A program made the translations under genes and the position numbers. Below the pieces are notes generated by a model, which did not search any database, was not told the origin of the DNA, and saw nothing but the letters and a program-made list of their open reading frames with translations. Positions 42,351-51,834 of a DNA stretch of 64,000 bases are shown one piece after another. Within the stretch, counting starts at the first letter, position 1. Each line of letters begins with the position of its first letter. The DNA comes from an uncultured Oribacterium sp. (GTDB taxonomy: Bacteria > Bacillota > Clostridia > Lachnospirales > Lachnospiraceae): NCBI GenBank assembly GCA_946413525.1, contig CAMKKZ010000002.1, forward strand, positions 1-64,000. Reading direction: 5' to 3'.

Positions 42351-43403
42351 CTATCCATGTCTGGATGCCGGTATTTCCAAACCAATCGGCACAGCAGATA
42401 CCCCTGCCTCTACGGAAGCATGGCCAAAGTGCTTTTCCTCAAACTCTTTCCAGTCAAACACCTTTTCCACTGCCTCAATAGCCACCTCGATTTCCTTTTC
42501 ATCCGGTTCCTTCGTAGTCAAGCCCTGCATCCACATGCCCGGCACAAAAAGCAGCCGGGTAAGCGCGTTGTCCTTTGTCCCCACAATGCGGAGCACCTCA
42601 TAGCTGACTCCCGCAATGACTGGAATCAGCACAAGCCTGGAAAGCAGCTTCGCCCATATATTCTCGAAACGGAACACCATGAAGAACAAAATAGAAATCA
42701 TCAGAACATACACTATGAAGCTCGTGCCGCAGCGCTTATGCTCCTTCGAAGAAGCCGCCACGTTCTCCACCGTCAGGGGAAGACCATGTTCTATACAGTT
42801 AATGCATTTATGCTCCGCGCCGTGATACTGAAATGTCCTGGCAATGTCCGGCATTCGGGAAACCAGAAGGATATACAGCACAAAAAGAGCTACCCTGAAA
42901 GCCCCCTCCAACAGGGAAAGAGCCAGTTCGGAACCAATAAATCTTTTGAGGAAGCTCATAACCCATGCGGGAAAAACCACAAACAAGAGCAAGGCCACCG
43001 CAAAGGAAAATACCATGACAACACCGCTGAGAATGCTTTCCGCCTTCTCCCCCATAAGCCCCTGCATCCGCTTCTCCAGGTTCGACGGCTCCTTCCCAGC
43101 CTCTTCCTCGTCATCCTCATAAAAAGAAGCGCTGTAATTCAGGCACCTCATGCCCAGCACCATGGAATCCGCAAAGGAAAAAATCCCCCTCAGGAAGGGC
43201 ACATTAAGGATCGGATGCTTGTCGGTCAGCGACAGGTACTCATCCTCCTTGACATCTATGCTCCCATCCGGCTTCCGCACGGAAACCGCGTACCTGGTCT
43301 TATTCTTCATCATAATGCCTTCCAGGACGGCCTGCCCTCCGATCCCGCTATATACCTGGCAACTCGCTCCCTCTCTTCCCTTCATCCCTTTCATTCCTCG
43401 CAT
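42351..43403 (-). CDS. DUF1385 (YqhQ-like) membrane protein
   Basis: 350 residues. GGQAVLEGIMMKNKTRYAVSVRKPDG at the N-terminus and YHGAEHKCINCIEHG with GTSFIVYVLMISI in the middle are diagnostic of DUF1385; about four to five membrane spans follow. The biochemical role is unknown. In Firmicutes it commonly stands between rpmE and prmC, as here. Divergent from rpmE. The spacer to prmC (42260-42350) carries a short tandem repeat (catttcttaatg(c/t)gtccct). Confidence 0.9.
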   Translation of the reverse strand: MRGMKGMKGREGASCQVYSGIGGQAVLEGIMMKNKTRYAVSVRKPDGSIDVKEDEYLSLTDKHPILNVPFLRGIFSFADSMVLGMRCLNYSASFYEDDEEEAGKEPSNLEKRMQGLMGEKAESILSGVVMVFSFAVALLLFVVFPAWVMSFLKRFIGSELALSLLEGAFRVALFVLYILLVSRMPDIARTFQYHGAEHKCINCIEHGLPLTVENVAASSKEHKRCGTSFIVYVLMISILFFMVFRFENIWAKLLSRLVLIPVIAGVSYEVLRIVGTKDNALTRLLFVPGMWMQGLTTKEPDEKEIEVAIEAVEKVFDWKEFEEKHFGHASVEAGVSAVPIGLEIPASRHG

Positions 43404-43558
43404 TAGCTTCCGCCTCCCTTCCTCTTCTTTCGTTCCTTTCCTTCCTTTTTCTCTTTCTTATTTATCCTTTTTTCTTTTCCTTTCTTCCTATCCTGCCCAA
43501 TTCACGCCCTCAACTATAACATAAAGTCATTGCTACGACAAGTTTTCTTATCACTCAC

Positions 43559-43587
43559 TTGATTTGCAGGTTTTTTTGTGTTATCCT
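43559..43587 (+). promoter_or_regulatory. Promoter of rpmE
   Basis: TTGATT (43559-43564), 17-bp spacer, TATCCT (43582-43587), followed 63 bp later by the rpmE start. The same TATCCT -10 is seen before nfnA. Confidence 0.6.
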
Positions 43588-43650
43588 AACCAAGCCTTGA
43601 AAACACCCATTATGTTAGCATGGTTGGAAATCATGCGGAAAGAGGAAAAG

Positions 43651-43851
43651 ATGAAAGAAGGAATCCATCCAAAATATTATCAGGCAACAGTGACATGCAA
43701 CTGCGGCAACACCTTCGTGACAGGCTCTACCAAGCCGGAGATTCACGTTGAAATATGCTCGAAATGCCATCCCTTCTACACCGGCGCGCAAAAGGCTGTA
43801 GCCGCGAAGGGACGTATTGACCGCTTCAACAAGAAGTTCGGCCTGTCCTGA
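43651..43851 (+). CDS. rpmE: 50S ribosomal protein L31 (zinc-binding type)
   Basis: 66 residues from ATG 43651 (aaagaggaaaag upstream). The longer frame from 43564 starts inside the promoter. [22 protein letters not shown], then [10 protein letters not shown] and RIDRFNKKF are characteristic; Cys16, Cys18, Cys37 and Cys40 make this the zinc-binding C+ form. Single gene with its own promoter and terminator. Confidence 0.97.
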   Translation: MKEGIHPKYYQATVTCNCGNTFVTGSTKPEIHVEICSKCHPFYTGAQKAVAAKGRIDRFNKKFGLS

Positions 43852-43957
43852 CATTATCGACACCATTACAGGCCTGACCGTTTTGATCCATCAATTCAGA
43901 TTCATCAAATCAGACCTGTTCTGTCCTGATCGCAATTTATCACACATCGTTTCACAA

Positions 43958-44006
43958 AGGAGCTGCGGCACGGGGAACTTGTCCCCTGCCCCACAGCTCC
44001 TTTTTC
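43958..44006 (+). terminator. Terminator of rpmE
   Basis: aggagctg (43958-43965) pairs with cagctcct (43994-44001), with an inner ggggaacttgtcccc stem, followed by a T5 run (44001-44005). Confidence 0.85.
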
Positions 44007-44020
44007 AAATCATTTATTTT

Positions 44021-44216
44021 CCCTCATCGCCGGGTGGCTAGCCTCGACCCGCAAGCGGGTCAAGGCATTTCCCTCATTGCCGGGCGGCTAGCCTCGACCC
44101 GCAAGCGGGTCAAGGCATTTCCCTCATTGCCGGGCGGCTAGCCTCGACCCGCAAGCGGGTCAAGGCATTCCCCTCATCGCCAGATAACAGGTCCCGACCC
44201 GCAGGCGGGTCAAGGT
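44021..44216 (+). repeat. Repeat family C, four tandem 50-bp copies
   Basis: Unit ggcatttccctcattgccgg followed by gcggctagcctcgacccgcaagcgggtcaa, nearly identical in the first three copies and diverged in the last. Each contains the small hairpin gacccgcaagcgggtc. It lies between rpmE and the TraX-family gene. Diverged copies stand at 31690-31800. Confidence 0.85.
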
Positions 44217-44299
44217 CCCCCTCCATCGCAGGGCAAAGCGGTTTTCGGCGAGCATGTCCCAGATCGCGTTATACATCCCCCATCGCAGGGCAAAGCAGC

Positions 44300-45076
44300 T
44301 CACTGCATCATCGCGCCCACATAAATCATGATATACATGACCGCGAGGTGCAGGGGATAATACATATAGAAGAACCACCTGGAGTGAAAACGCCCCCGTT
44401 CCCCATTGTAAAAAAGAATCGGCAGAAAAGCCAGCGCAGACAGGCAGTGCACATCATAAGAATCCAGGGCGGAAATGGCGGCCCCGCTCACGATCCGAAG
44501 GGTGCTTTCATTTTTAAAATAATAGAAAAGAGCCATCATCAGGACGCCTAGGGCGCCATAATCAAAATTCAGAAATTCTGCCGCGGCGCAGCCCACCGCC
44601 ACCGAAATCAGCTTCCATTCCCCATACCTTCCGGCAAGCCTCATGCAGTACATCACCAGCAGCCCCACGGCCAGCGTAAAACCCACATTTTGTGCCTCAA
44701 AATTATAAGTGGAATTATAAAAAGCCAGGTCATATGGCAATTCCGAAGCAAGAGCCATAAAGAAAACCCTGCAAAAATAATGCCAGAAATCCGACGTATG
44801 GATAAAGCCCTCTACCAGCAGGAAGGCAAAAATGGGGAAGGCAATCCTGCCGCATAACACCAGCACTTCATATAACATATGCCACTGCTGCCCTTCCGCC
44901 GTGGAAAGCGCCATCTGATAATATTCCTCCGAAAACCCATACAGCTTTCCATTCTTGATGATGATCACCGCGAAATGATCCAGCGTCATAGAAAGCATCG
45001 CAATGACTTTCAGGACAGTTCCCGAAAGGCTGAACCCCTTCTTTGTTATTTTCAATACGCTCTGATAAGCTGCCAT
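44300..45076 (-). CDS. TraX-family membrane protein
   Basis: 258 residues, about seven membrane spans. MLSMTLDHFAVII near the N-terminus, GRIAFPIFAFLLVEGF and the C-terminal FFYMYYPLHLAVMYIMIYVG are typical of the TraX family, named after the F-pilin acetylase; in Firmicutes the members are thought to be acyltransferase-like but are not characterised. gggg(g)a precedes the ATG. It lies 21 bp downstream of the DHHW gene and may act with the O-acetylation genes there. Confidence 0.85.
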   Translation of the reverse strand: MAAYQSVLKITKKGFSLSGTVLKVIAMLSMTLDHFAVIIIKNGKLYGFSEEYYQMALSTAEGQQWHMLYEVLVLCGRIAFPIFAFLLVEGFIHTSDFWHYFCRVFFMALASELPYDLAFYNSTYNFEAQNVGFTLAVGLLVMYCMRLAGRYGEWKLISVAVGCAAAEFLNFDYGALGVLMMALFYYFKNESTLRIVSGAAISALDSYDVHCLSALAFLPILFYNGERGRFHSRWFFYMYYPLHLAVMYIMIYVGAMMQ

Positions 45077-45097
45077 GAAAGTCCCCCAAAATCTTCT

Positions 45098-46426
45098 TCA
45101 GAAAATGCCACCGATTCCCAGATCCGTATCAATTGTCCCCATATTGTACAGCACCAGCACGTCCTTCACATCCGCGTGCTCCCGAAGGAACGAGCTCGGC
45201 CCCTTCCTGTAATACCGGGTATCAAAAACATATATTTTCCGGAAATGTTCCGCAAGGAACGGGATAATGGAATTTGCGTAACTGTCCTTTATGACACAAA
45301 GCGCGGATTCGTCCCGGACGGCCTCGTTCGTAATCTCCACAAAAGGGTGGATATTATTAAGGAACAGCGAATATTTATCCCGTTTCTCAAGATACTCCAG
45401 ATTGTACAAGGAGTCGGCTGATTCACCGCTGTCGGGATATTCCACTCGGATAACATCCTCTTTTCCATAATAAAGCTCTATACTGTCCGGCCTGACTCTC
45501 ACGTCCTGCACCTTGCTGAAAACAGTTCCCCGGAAATCCTCCGTCACGGTTTCCGTCCGGAACGCGTCCCGCGGCACCGGCTCCAACCCGTTGCATCCGC
45601 ACCAGGCAGCGTAACCTGCGTATGCCCCCTTCGTCGTCCAATGGTGGTCCGTCCGATAATACAGTCCTTCTCCGCCCTCGAAAAGAGCCTCCGAGCAATC
45701 TATGATACGGAGATTTGGGTGAAGCGTGGAAGCCGCCTGCCCGTTGAGAAATCCCAGCCCATCCCAGATATCCCTCATCGTCTTCCGTTGATCTCCCGGA
45801 ACCGCTCCGGCCGGCAGCTTCCCACCATAGACCGTCACAGCCGTAGGCACGAGCATGATGGAAACCCTCCTGTCCGGAACCGCGTCCGCAAACTTCGCAA
45901 ACTGCCTTATGATTCTTTCAGTATTGCGCGGAGCTTCATAATCCTCGATCAGATAACCATCCCGGGAAAGATAAACCCCGTTGATCTTCCTCTTCCCCTT
46001 TAGAATCTCCGTCTCCGTCCAGAAGACCATCAACTGATCGCGGAAAGGAAAATGATCGCAAAGGAAAAGCTCCAGGCCTTTCATGAAGCTACCATCCCGC
46101 ACAGCATTAATCGTAAAACCGGGAAAGGATGCCAGGCCCCTGTTTTCCCCCTCGGAAAAGTCTTTCCGCGGCAGCAGCAGGAACAGCAAAAGAAATGTCA
46201 CCGCCAGGCCGCTGACGCAATAGCTTGTCAGCATAACGGCCCGTTTATTCACCCCTTCCCCCGTAACCGTAATGTAGGCTCCCTCTCCACTCCCGTCCAT
46301 ACCAGATTTCTCTTCACCCCTTACCATACCAGATTTCTCTTCACCCCTTACCATACCAGATTCCTTTTCGCTCCCGCCCATATTAAGATTCCGCTTCACA
46401 CCAGCCCATGCAGGTTTCCGATTCAT
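45098..46426 (-). CDS. DHHW/AlgX-like protein, partner of an MBOAT acetylation system
   Basis: 442 residues from ATG 46426. The open frame goes on to 46543 but only through repeat B, so that part is not counted. Residues about 65-85 are a membrane anchor (LTSYCVSGLAVTFLLLFLL); then a SGNH-hydrolase-like domain with GVYLSRDGYLIEDY and YYRTDHHWTTKGAYAGY (DHHW) and VIKDSYANSIIPFL. Such extracytoplasmic proteins pass acetyl groups to polysaccharides together with an MBOAT protein, encoded next (47020-48453). Two 27-bp repeats (residues about 25-42, MVRGEEKSG twice) offer alternative ATGs, so the real start may lie up to 60 codons further in. Confidence 0.82.
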   Translation of the reverse strand: MNRKPAWAGVKRNLNMGGSEKESGMVRGEEKSGMVRGEEKSGMDGSGEGAYITVTGEGVNKRAVMLTSYCVSGLAVTFLLLFLLLPRKDFSEGENRGLASFPGFTINAVRDGSFMKGLELFLCDHFPFRDQLMVFWTETEILKGKRKINGVYLSRDGYLIEDYEAPRNTERIIRQFAKFADAVPDRRVSIMLVPTAVTVYGGKLPAGAVPGDQRKTMRDIWDGLGFLNGQAASTLHPNLRIIDCSEALFEGGEGLYYRTDHHWTTKGAYAGYAAWCGCNGLEPVPRDAFRTETVTEDFRGTVFSKVQDVRVRPDSIELYYGKEDVIRVEYPDSGESADSLYNLEYLEKRDKYSLFLNNIHPFVEITNEAVRDESALCVIKDSYANSIIPFLAEHFRKIYVFDTRYYRKGPSSFLREHADVKDVLVLYNMGTIDTDLGIGGIF

Positions 46427-46427
46427 A

Positions 46428-46596
46428 CTTTGACTTAATGCCGTAGGCGTTGAGTCCCATTTGTGTCGCGCCAGCGGCACAAATGTAGCATGAAAGGCTT
46501 GCCTTTCATACTTTGACTTAATGCCGCAGGCGTTGAGTCCCATTTGTGTCGCGCCAGCGGCACAAATGAAGTATGAAAAGCTTGCTTTTCATACTT
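46428..46596 (+). repeat. Repeat family B, two tandem copies
   Basis: Units 46428-46511 and 46511-46596, again with three hairpins each; the first stem is GACTTAATGCC / GGCGTTGAGTC in both. They create a spurious N-terminal extension of the DHHW frame. Confidence 0.8.
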
Positions 46597-46679
46597 GCCG
46601 ATACCTGATTCCATCCCAAATATCGCCGCTCCACCCCTCTGCCCCATCTCTCATCTATCTTAATGAGTTTTCCACCCTT

Positions 46680-46890
46680 ATCCATCAGAGTGACTTTTTA
46701 CCGCTCTGAATTCCGACATCGCGACCGTCTGCCGGGCAAACCGGCTCATCCATCAGAGCAGCTTTTTGCCACCCTTAATTCTAACACAGCGAACCGCTTG
46801 CGGGGCAAACCGGCTCATCTATCAGAGCAGCTTTTTGCCACCCTTAATTCTAACACAGCGAACCGCCTGCGGGGCAAACCGGCTCACTCC
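46680..46890 (+). repeat. Repeat family A, three tandem copies
   Basis: Three ~70-bp units (ATCAGAGCAGCTTTTTGCC..., GAATTC/TAATTCTaACACAGCG, AACCGCTTGCGGGGCAAACC, GGCTC). The last two are almost identical. They fill the spacer between the MBOAT gene and the DHHW gene; no gene is seen in 46597-47019. Confidence 0.8.
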
Positions 46891-47019
46891 CCAATCTCAA
46901 TTATCCGGTCCTTAATGTGCCCTTTCCGATGGGGATTTTTTCCGTTACGGATTCTATGATGTCAGGTTCAATCGTCAGCAGAACCATTACGCAATCCACG
47001 GCAATTACAAAGCTTCGTT

Positions 47020-48453
47020 TCAAAAACGAAAATACAGGAACGGGTTGTACCCTTCATTCACCAATGAAGCCACAGAAAGCAGGAACAGGAAAATGTGGAT
47101 GGGCACCGCAAATGCCGCCCGGAACAAAGGCACGAACACAAGTGGGTTTTTCCGCAGCACAAGGAATGCTGCGGAAAGTGCCGGAACGACCGGAAAGGCA
47201 AAGATTATCCCAAAAAGCAAAAGGATCGCATTATCCCGAAGGTACCAAAATAGAATTGGCTCCACAAGGGGATTGCCGCCCAGCGGGAACATGCATCTAA
47301 TGTATGCGGATAATGCCGTCATATCGTCAAATACAAAAATGGCAAAGCCCAGGACCACAAGAACGACCGTATACAAATGCCGCGCAAATCCCGGGGCTTT
47401 CGCCAGTCTCCTGCCCCAGACATATTTCTCAAGCAGGAGGAGCATCCCGTAATACAGCCCCCAGAGCACGAAGTTCCAGGCGGCTCCATGCCAAAGCCCG
47501 GTCAGGAACCACACGATCAATATATTCCTTATGTGTTTCGCAGTACTCACCCTGTTGCCGCCCAACGGGATATAGACATAATCCCGGAACCATGTTCCAA
47601 GGGAAATATGCCAGCGCCGCCAGAAATCGCTTATCGAAACCGCGGCCAGGGGATAGCGGAAATTTTCCAGGAAATGGAAGCCAAGCATTTCACCAAGACC
47701 GATTGCCATGTCCGAATACGCGCTGAAGTCAAAGTATAACTGCAGCGTGAAGCAAAAAGCCCCGAACCAGGCCGTGACCAGCGCAAGCCCTCCCTGCGTT
47801 TCCATAAGCAGACGAATCTCTTCCCACAAAGCGCCAATGGAATTTGCCAGCAGCACCTTTTTATAAAGTCCAAACAGGAAACGGCGCAGCCCGGCCGCGT
47901 ATTTCCACCTGCTAATGCTTCGCTCATGCAGTTCCTTCTGCACCGTTGAAAATCGGACGATCGGGCCCGCGATAAGCTGCGGAAACATGGACACATACGT
48001 GAGATAGGTCAGATAATTCCTCTCCACGGGAACCTTTCGATGATAAAGATCAATGGAATAGCTCATGGTCTGGAACGTAAAGAAGCTGATCCCGATTGGA
48101 AGCGGTATTCCGGGCTTCGGAATCCCCAGCCGGAAAATATCATTCAGCGTCCCGGCAAGAAAATCGGCGTATTTAAAGAAAAGGAGCAGGGAAAGATTCA
48201 CGGCGATGGGAACGGCGAGGAAGATCTTCCTCCTCGCCGCGTCCTGCCCCCACCTATCCATGCAGATACCGCCCACAAAGTTCACGAAAGCCGAAAACAG
48301 CATGAGAAAAAGGTATACCGGCTCGCCCCACGCATAGAAAACCAGGCTGAAAAGAAGCAGCACATGGTTCTTCCACCGAAACGGGAGGGGATAATACAAC
48401 GCAAAGCAGGCCGGCAGAAAGAAAAAGAGAAAAGGTATGCTTGAAAAAACCAT
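47020..48453 (-). CDS. MBOAT-family O-acyltransferase (AlgI/DltB-like)
   Basis: 477 residues from ATG 48453 (a TTG start three codons earlier has no better site). Many membrane spans; FYAWGEPVYLFLML near the N-terminus, SDFWRRWHISLGTWFRDYVYIPLGGNR and LTGLWHGAAWNFVLWGLYYG, with the MBOAT catalytic His. These bring acetyl groups across the membrane to acylate alginate, teichoic acid or other polymers. With the DHHW protein downstream it forms the usual pair. The last residues overlap no repeat. 15 bp downstream of the DUF4358 lipoprotein gene. Confidence 0.93.
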   Translation of the reverse strand: MVFSSIPFLFFFLPACFALYYPLPFRWKNHVLLLFSLVFYAWGEPVYLFLMLFSAFVNFVGGICMDRWGQDAARRKIFLAVPIAVNLSLLLFFKYADFLAGTLNDIFRLGIPKPGIPLPIGISFFTFQTMSYSIDLYHRKVPVERNYLTYLTYVSMFPQLIAGPIVRFSTVQKELHERSISRWKYAAGLRRFLFGLYKKVLLANSIGALWEEIRLLMETQGGLALVTAWFGAFCFTLQLYFDFSAYSDMAIGLGEMLGFHFLENFRYPLAAVSISDFWRRWHISLGTWFRDYVYIPLGGNRVSTAKHIRNILIVWFLTGLWHGAAWNFVLWGLYYGMLLLLEKYVWGRRLAKAPGFARHLYTVVLVVLGFAIFVFDDMTALSAYIRCMFPLGGNPLVEPILFWYLRDNAILLLFGIIFAFPVVPALSAAFLVLRKNPLVFVPLFRAAFAVPIHIFLFLLSVASLVNEGYNPFLYFRF

Positions 48454-48468
48454 AACGGCCAAACCCCG

Positions 48469-49356
48469 TCAGCCTATACGCGATTCGATAAGCTCTGTGA
48501 TTTTCGCGACCTCCGGTGCCATCACAAGATAAACATAACGTCCCCTGCTGCCGACCTTTCCCGCTGCGGCCACTTCCCATGCCTCCGGCGCGTAATCCCT
48601 CATTTCCTCCTCCTTCATCTCCCTGATAAAGGACAGGCTTTCTTCAAGAGAAGCCGCCTCAGCGGAATCCTTCGCCCGAAGTATCGCAATCGTATCCGCT
48701 TCAATTGGTGATTCCGCCATTGCAAAAACAAAGCCATCCAGCTCGGAAATATTGATCCCATAATAATTTTCAATAAATTCCTCATCGACCAGCACCATGG
48801 GCGTCAGCTCCACGGCTTCCGAAACAGCTTCGTAAATGCTTTCCGGACTTTCCCCTTCGGAGCCGTCCTCATTTGCCGGACTTTCCCCTTCAGAAGCATC
48901 CGCATTTGCCGGACTTTCGCCCTCGGATTCGTCCTCAGTCGCCAGGCTTTCAGCTTCAGAACCGTCCTCTGTCGCCGGTCCTTTGCTTTCAGAGCCACCC
49001 TCAGCCGCCGATCCTTCGCCTTCAGACCCGCCCTCGGTCGCCTCGTTTTCCTTATCCTCGGCGTCTGACGCATTCACTTTGCCGGCCTCGGCAGCACTCG
49101 CCTTGTCTCCATCCGAAGCCTCCGTTCTGCTGCCTGTCCCGGTCTCATCTTTATCGTCAACCGCAGCATCCGCCTTGCTGCCGCCATTGTCCTTTCCGGC
49201 AGACTCATTGTTGCCGTTTGCCTCACCTGAGCTTTCAGCCGACGCTGCCCCCGCAGTCTCTCCCCCCTTTGAGCCATTGCAGCCAACCAATGAGACCGGC
49301 ATAGACAAGGACAACAGTATAGCCAATATAGCAACAAGAGTATTCCCTTTTCTCAT
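48469..49356 (-). CDS. DUF4358 lipoprotein with acidic repeat region
   Basis: 295 residues from ATG 49356, behind ggggagg; the frame upstream of it runs into metG in another frame. Signal peptide with lipobox SLVGC (cysteine near residue 25), a long Ser/Glu/Ala/Gly-rich region with about five 11-residue repeats (SEGESPANEDG type, about residues 110-165), and a C-terminal DUF4358 domain (VDEEFIENYYGINISELDG; YLVMAPEVAKITELI). Function unknown; DUF4358 proteins are common next to MBOAT/DHHW genes in Lachnospiraceae. Probably attached to the outer face of the membrane and co-transcribed with the acetylation genes. Confidence 0.85.
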   Translation of the reverse strand: MRKGNTLVAILAILLSLSMPVSLVGCNGSKGGETAGAASAESSGEANGNNESAGKDNGGSKADAAVDDKDETGTGSRTEASDGDKASAAEAGKVNASDAEDKENEATEGGSEGEGSAAEGGSESKGPATEDGSEAESLATEDESEGESPANADASEGESPANEDGSEGESPESIYEAVSEAVELTPMVLVDEEFIENYYGINISELDGFVFAMAESPIEADTIAILRAKDSAEAASLEESLSFIREMKEEEMRDYAPEAWEVAAAGKVGSRGRYVYLVMAPEVAKITELIESRIG

Positions 49357-49433
49357 CTTCAGCTTCCTCCCCTTCAAAGCGTTTTGACCCGCTCTGATTT
49401 TATATGGCATAGCGCTTTTGTTTCCATGACGTT

Positions 49434-51593
49434 TCAGGAAATGGGCGCGCCCGCGGGCATACTCCGAAGCGGACCCATCACGGACAGCCCGCCTTCCGCG
49501 TCTTCCGCGGACAAGATCATGCCCTGGGACTCGTAACCCGCGATCATACGGGGCTTCAGGTTGCAAAGCACCATGACCCGCTTCCCAACCAATTCCTCCG
49601 GCTTATAGGCCGATTTGATCCCGGAAAGGATCTGACGGACCTCAGTCCCGAGCTGCACCTTGAAGAGCAGAAGCTTCTTCGACTTTTTCACTTCCTCCGC
49701 ATGCAGGATCTTGCCCACCCTGAACTGAAGCTTTTCAAAATCCTCATAGGAAATTTCAGGCTTCGCCTCTTCATCCATGCCATCCCGATCCGCAGCCGCA
49801 TCGCCGGAAGCATCCTTCTCATCAGAAATGCCCTTGCCGCCTTCAGCCGCGCCGGCACCACTCCCGCCATTCTCTTCTGACTTTTTCGCCTGATTTTGCT
49901 CCGTGCTTCCCCGATCCGACTTTTCCTGCTCAGCTTTTTTCTGCCCTGCTTCAAACTCGGCAAGCTGCTTCTCTTCGATCAGCTCAACTTCCTTCAGCAC
50001 ATCCGCCATGACCTTCCTGTCGAAGAGCGTTTCCGGATTCTCCGTCACCTTGTTTCCGGACGGATACAGGCCGAAGCGATCCATCTCCGAAAGCTTTCTC
50101 CGCCCCGTATTCAGCTGCCGGAGAATCGCCTCGCAGGTTTCCGGCATGAAGCTTTCCAGGACGGAAGCCCCAATCGTTATGGATTCCGTCAGATTGTACA
50201 ATACCGTTGCCAGTCGGTCTTTCTTCGCCTCATCCTTTGCCAGCACCCACGGCTCTGTTTCGTCAATATACTTGTTGGATCTACGGAAAATCTCAAAGAC
50301 AGCCGTCAGCGCGTCGGCCACCCGAAGCTCACCCATCTTCTCAACTGCAGAGCGCACCCCGGCCAGCACCGTATTTTTCAGATCCTCATCCGGTCCCTCC
50401 GCTACGTTGCCGTCCCGGACCACGCCGCCAAAATACTTGTTGCTCATGGAAACAGTTCTCTTGACCAGGTTGCCCAGGATATTGGCCAGCAGTGAATTAT
50501 ACCGTTCCGCCATCAGCTCCCAGGATATGACGCCATCATTTTCAAAGGGCATCTCGTGAATGACGAAGAAACGGACCGCGTCCACTCCAAAAAGCCGCAC
50601 AAGGTCGTCCGCGTAAATCACGTTGCCCCTTGATTTGGACATCTTGACGCCCTCTCCCGCTTTTTCACCGGATTTGTCATCAGACTTGCCGGCCACGGTC
50701 AGGAGCCATGGATGCCCGAAGACCTGTTTCGGCAGCGGCTCGCCCATGCTCATCAGGAAGATCGGCCAGTACAGCGTGTGGAAACGGATAATGTCTTTTC
50801 CAATGAGATGCAGGTCAGCCGGCCAGTACTTTTTATAGAGCTCCCCATGCTCCCCGTCCGCGTCATAGCCTATGCCGGTAATATAGTTGGACAGGGCGTC
50901 AAGCCAGACATAGACCACATGTCCGGGATCGAAATCCACCGGTATGCCCCACTTGAACGAAGTCCGGGAAACACAAAGATCCTGCAGCCCCGGCTTAAGG
51001 AAATTATTAACCATCTCATTCTTCCTGGAAACAGGCTGGATGAATTCCGGATGCTCCTCGATATGGCGCATCAGACGATCCGCGTATTTGCTCATACGGA
51101 AGAAATAGGCCTCTTCCTTCGCCCTTTGCACAGGCCTGCCGCAGTCCGGGCATTTTCCGTCCACGAGCTGGGACTCTGTCCAGAAGGATTCGCAGGGAGT
51201 GCAGTACCACCCCTCATAGGAGCCCTTGTAAATATCGCCCTTATCATACATTTTGCGGAAAATTTTCTGCACCTGCTTCTCATGATCGTCGTCCGTAGTC
51301 CGGATGAATTTGTCATAAGACGTATTCATCAGGTCCCATATCCCCTTGATGACATCCGCCGTCCTGTCCACGTATTCCCTGGGACTTATTCCGGCTTCTT
51401 TTGCCTTCCCCTCAATCTTCTGCCCGTGTTCATCCGTCCCCGTCTGGAAAAAGACATCATATCCCTCAAATCTTTTGAATCGGGCGATCGCATCCGCCAG
51501 CACGATTTCATAAGTATTGCCAATATGGGGTTTCCCCGATGCATAAGCAATTGCCGTCGTTATATAATAAGGTTTTTTTCCGCTTTCTTCCAT
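49434..51593 (-). CDS. metG: Methionyl-tRNA synthetase with C-terminal tRNA-binding domain
   Basis: 719 residues from ATG 51593 (aaaggga upstream); the extension to 51695 is basic and unlike the family. HIGH-type HIGN in SGKPHIGNTYE, a zinc knuckle (CTPCES...CPDCGRP), KMSKSRGN, the anticodon-binding helical domain, and a C-terminal EMAP/Trbp111 domain (about 610-719; KLQFRVGKILHAEEVKKSKKL). The linker (about 545-605) is unusually long and rich in Glu, Lys, Gly and Ala. No T-box motif was found upstream. Confidence 0.96.
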   Translation of the reverse strand: MEESGKKPYYITTAIAYASGKPHIGNTYEIVLADAIARFKRFEGYDVFFQTGTDEHGQKIEGKAKEAGISPREYVDRTADVIKGIWDLMNTSYDKFIRTTDDDHEKQVQKIFRKMYDKGDIYKGSYEGWYCTPCESFWTESQLVDGKCPDCGRPVQRAKEEAYFFRMSKYADRLMRHIEEHPEFIQPVSRKNEMVNNFLKPGLQDLCVSRTSFKWGIPVDFDPGHVVYVWLDALSNYITGIGYDADGEHGELYKKYWPADLHLIGKDIIRFHTLYWPIFLMSMGEPLPKQVFGHPWLLTVAGKSDDKSGEKAGEGVKMSKSRGNVIYADDLVRLFGVDAVRFFVIHEMPFENDGVISWELMAERYNSLLANILGNLVKRTVSMSNKYFGGVVRDGNVAEGPDEDLKNTVLAGVRSAVEKMGELRVADALTAVFEIFRRSNKYIDETEPWVLAKDEAKKDRLATVLYNLTESITIGASVLESFMPETCEAILRQLNTGRRKLSEMDRFGLYPSGNKVTENPETLFDRKVMADVLKEVELIEEKQLAEFEAGQKKAEQEKSDRGSTEQNQAKKSEENGGSGAGAAEGGKGISDEKDASGDAAADRDGMDEEAKPEISYEDFEKLQFRVGKILHAEEVKKSKKLLLFKVQLGTEVRQILSGIKSAYKPEELVGKRVMVLCNLKPRMIAGYESQGMILSAEDAEGGLSVMGPLRSMPAGAPIS

Positions 51594-51743
51594 AATTTGC
51601 GTCCCTTTCCTTCTCTTATCTCTTCCTCTTCTTATTTTTATATGTCCCTGCCGCATACCCTTACGAATTGCGACAGGCATACAATCGTCAGCCAATTCAG
51701 CATTCTAGCATAATTTCAAAGCAAGCTCAAGCCTTAGCTTGAA

Positions 51744-51834
51744 ACGCCGTAATGGCACAGGGACACTTCAAAGAGAGGGCTGACCTCTATGCCCTTGAAA
51801 TGAGACGCCGTAATGGCACAGAGACACCTCAAAA
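51744..51834 (+). repeat. Direct repeat in the metG-thiN spacer
   Basis: acgccgtaatggcacag.gacac(t/c)tcaaa occurs at 51744 and 51805, 61 bp apart. Further right, ttgccaatgcaata and ttccaatgcaatatcgcattgg (51960-52065) form another repeat pair. The 51594-52139 spacer has no other feature I can support. Confidence 0.5.

Noticed and set aside
44021-44216. Tandem direct repeats as a CRISPR array
   Set aside because: The 50-bp units follow each other without unique spacers and no cas genes are present. The same applies to the arrays at 41405, 46680 and 63313.
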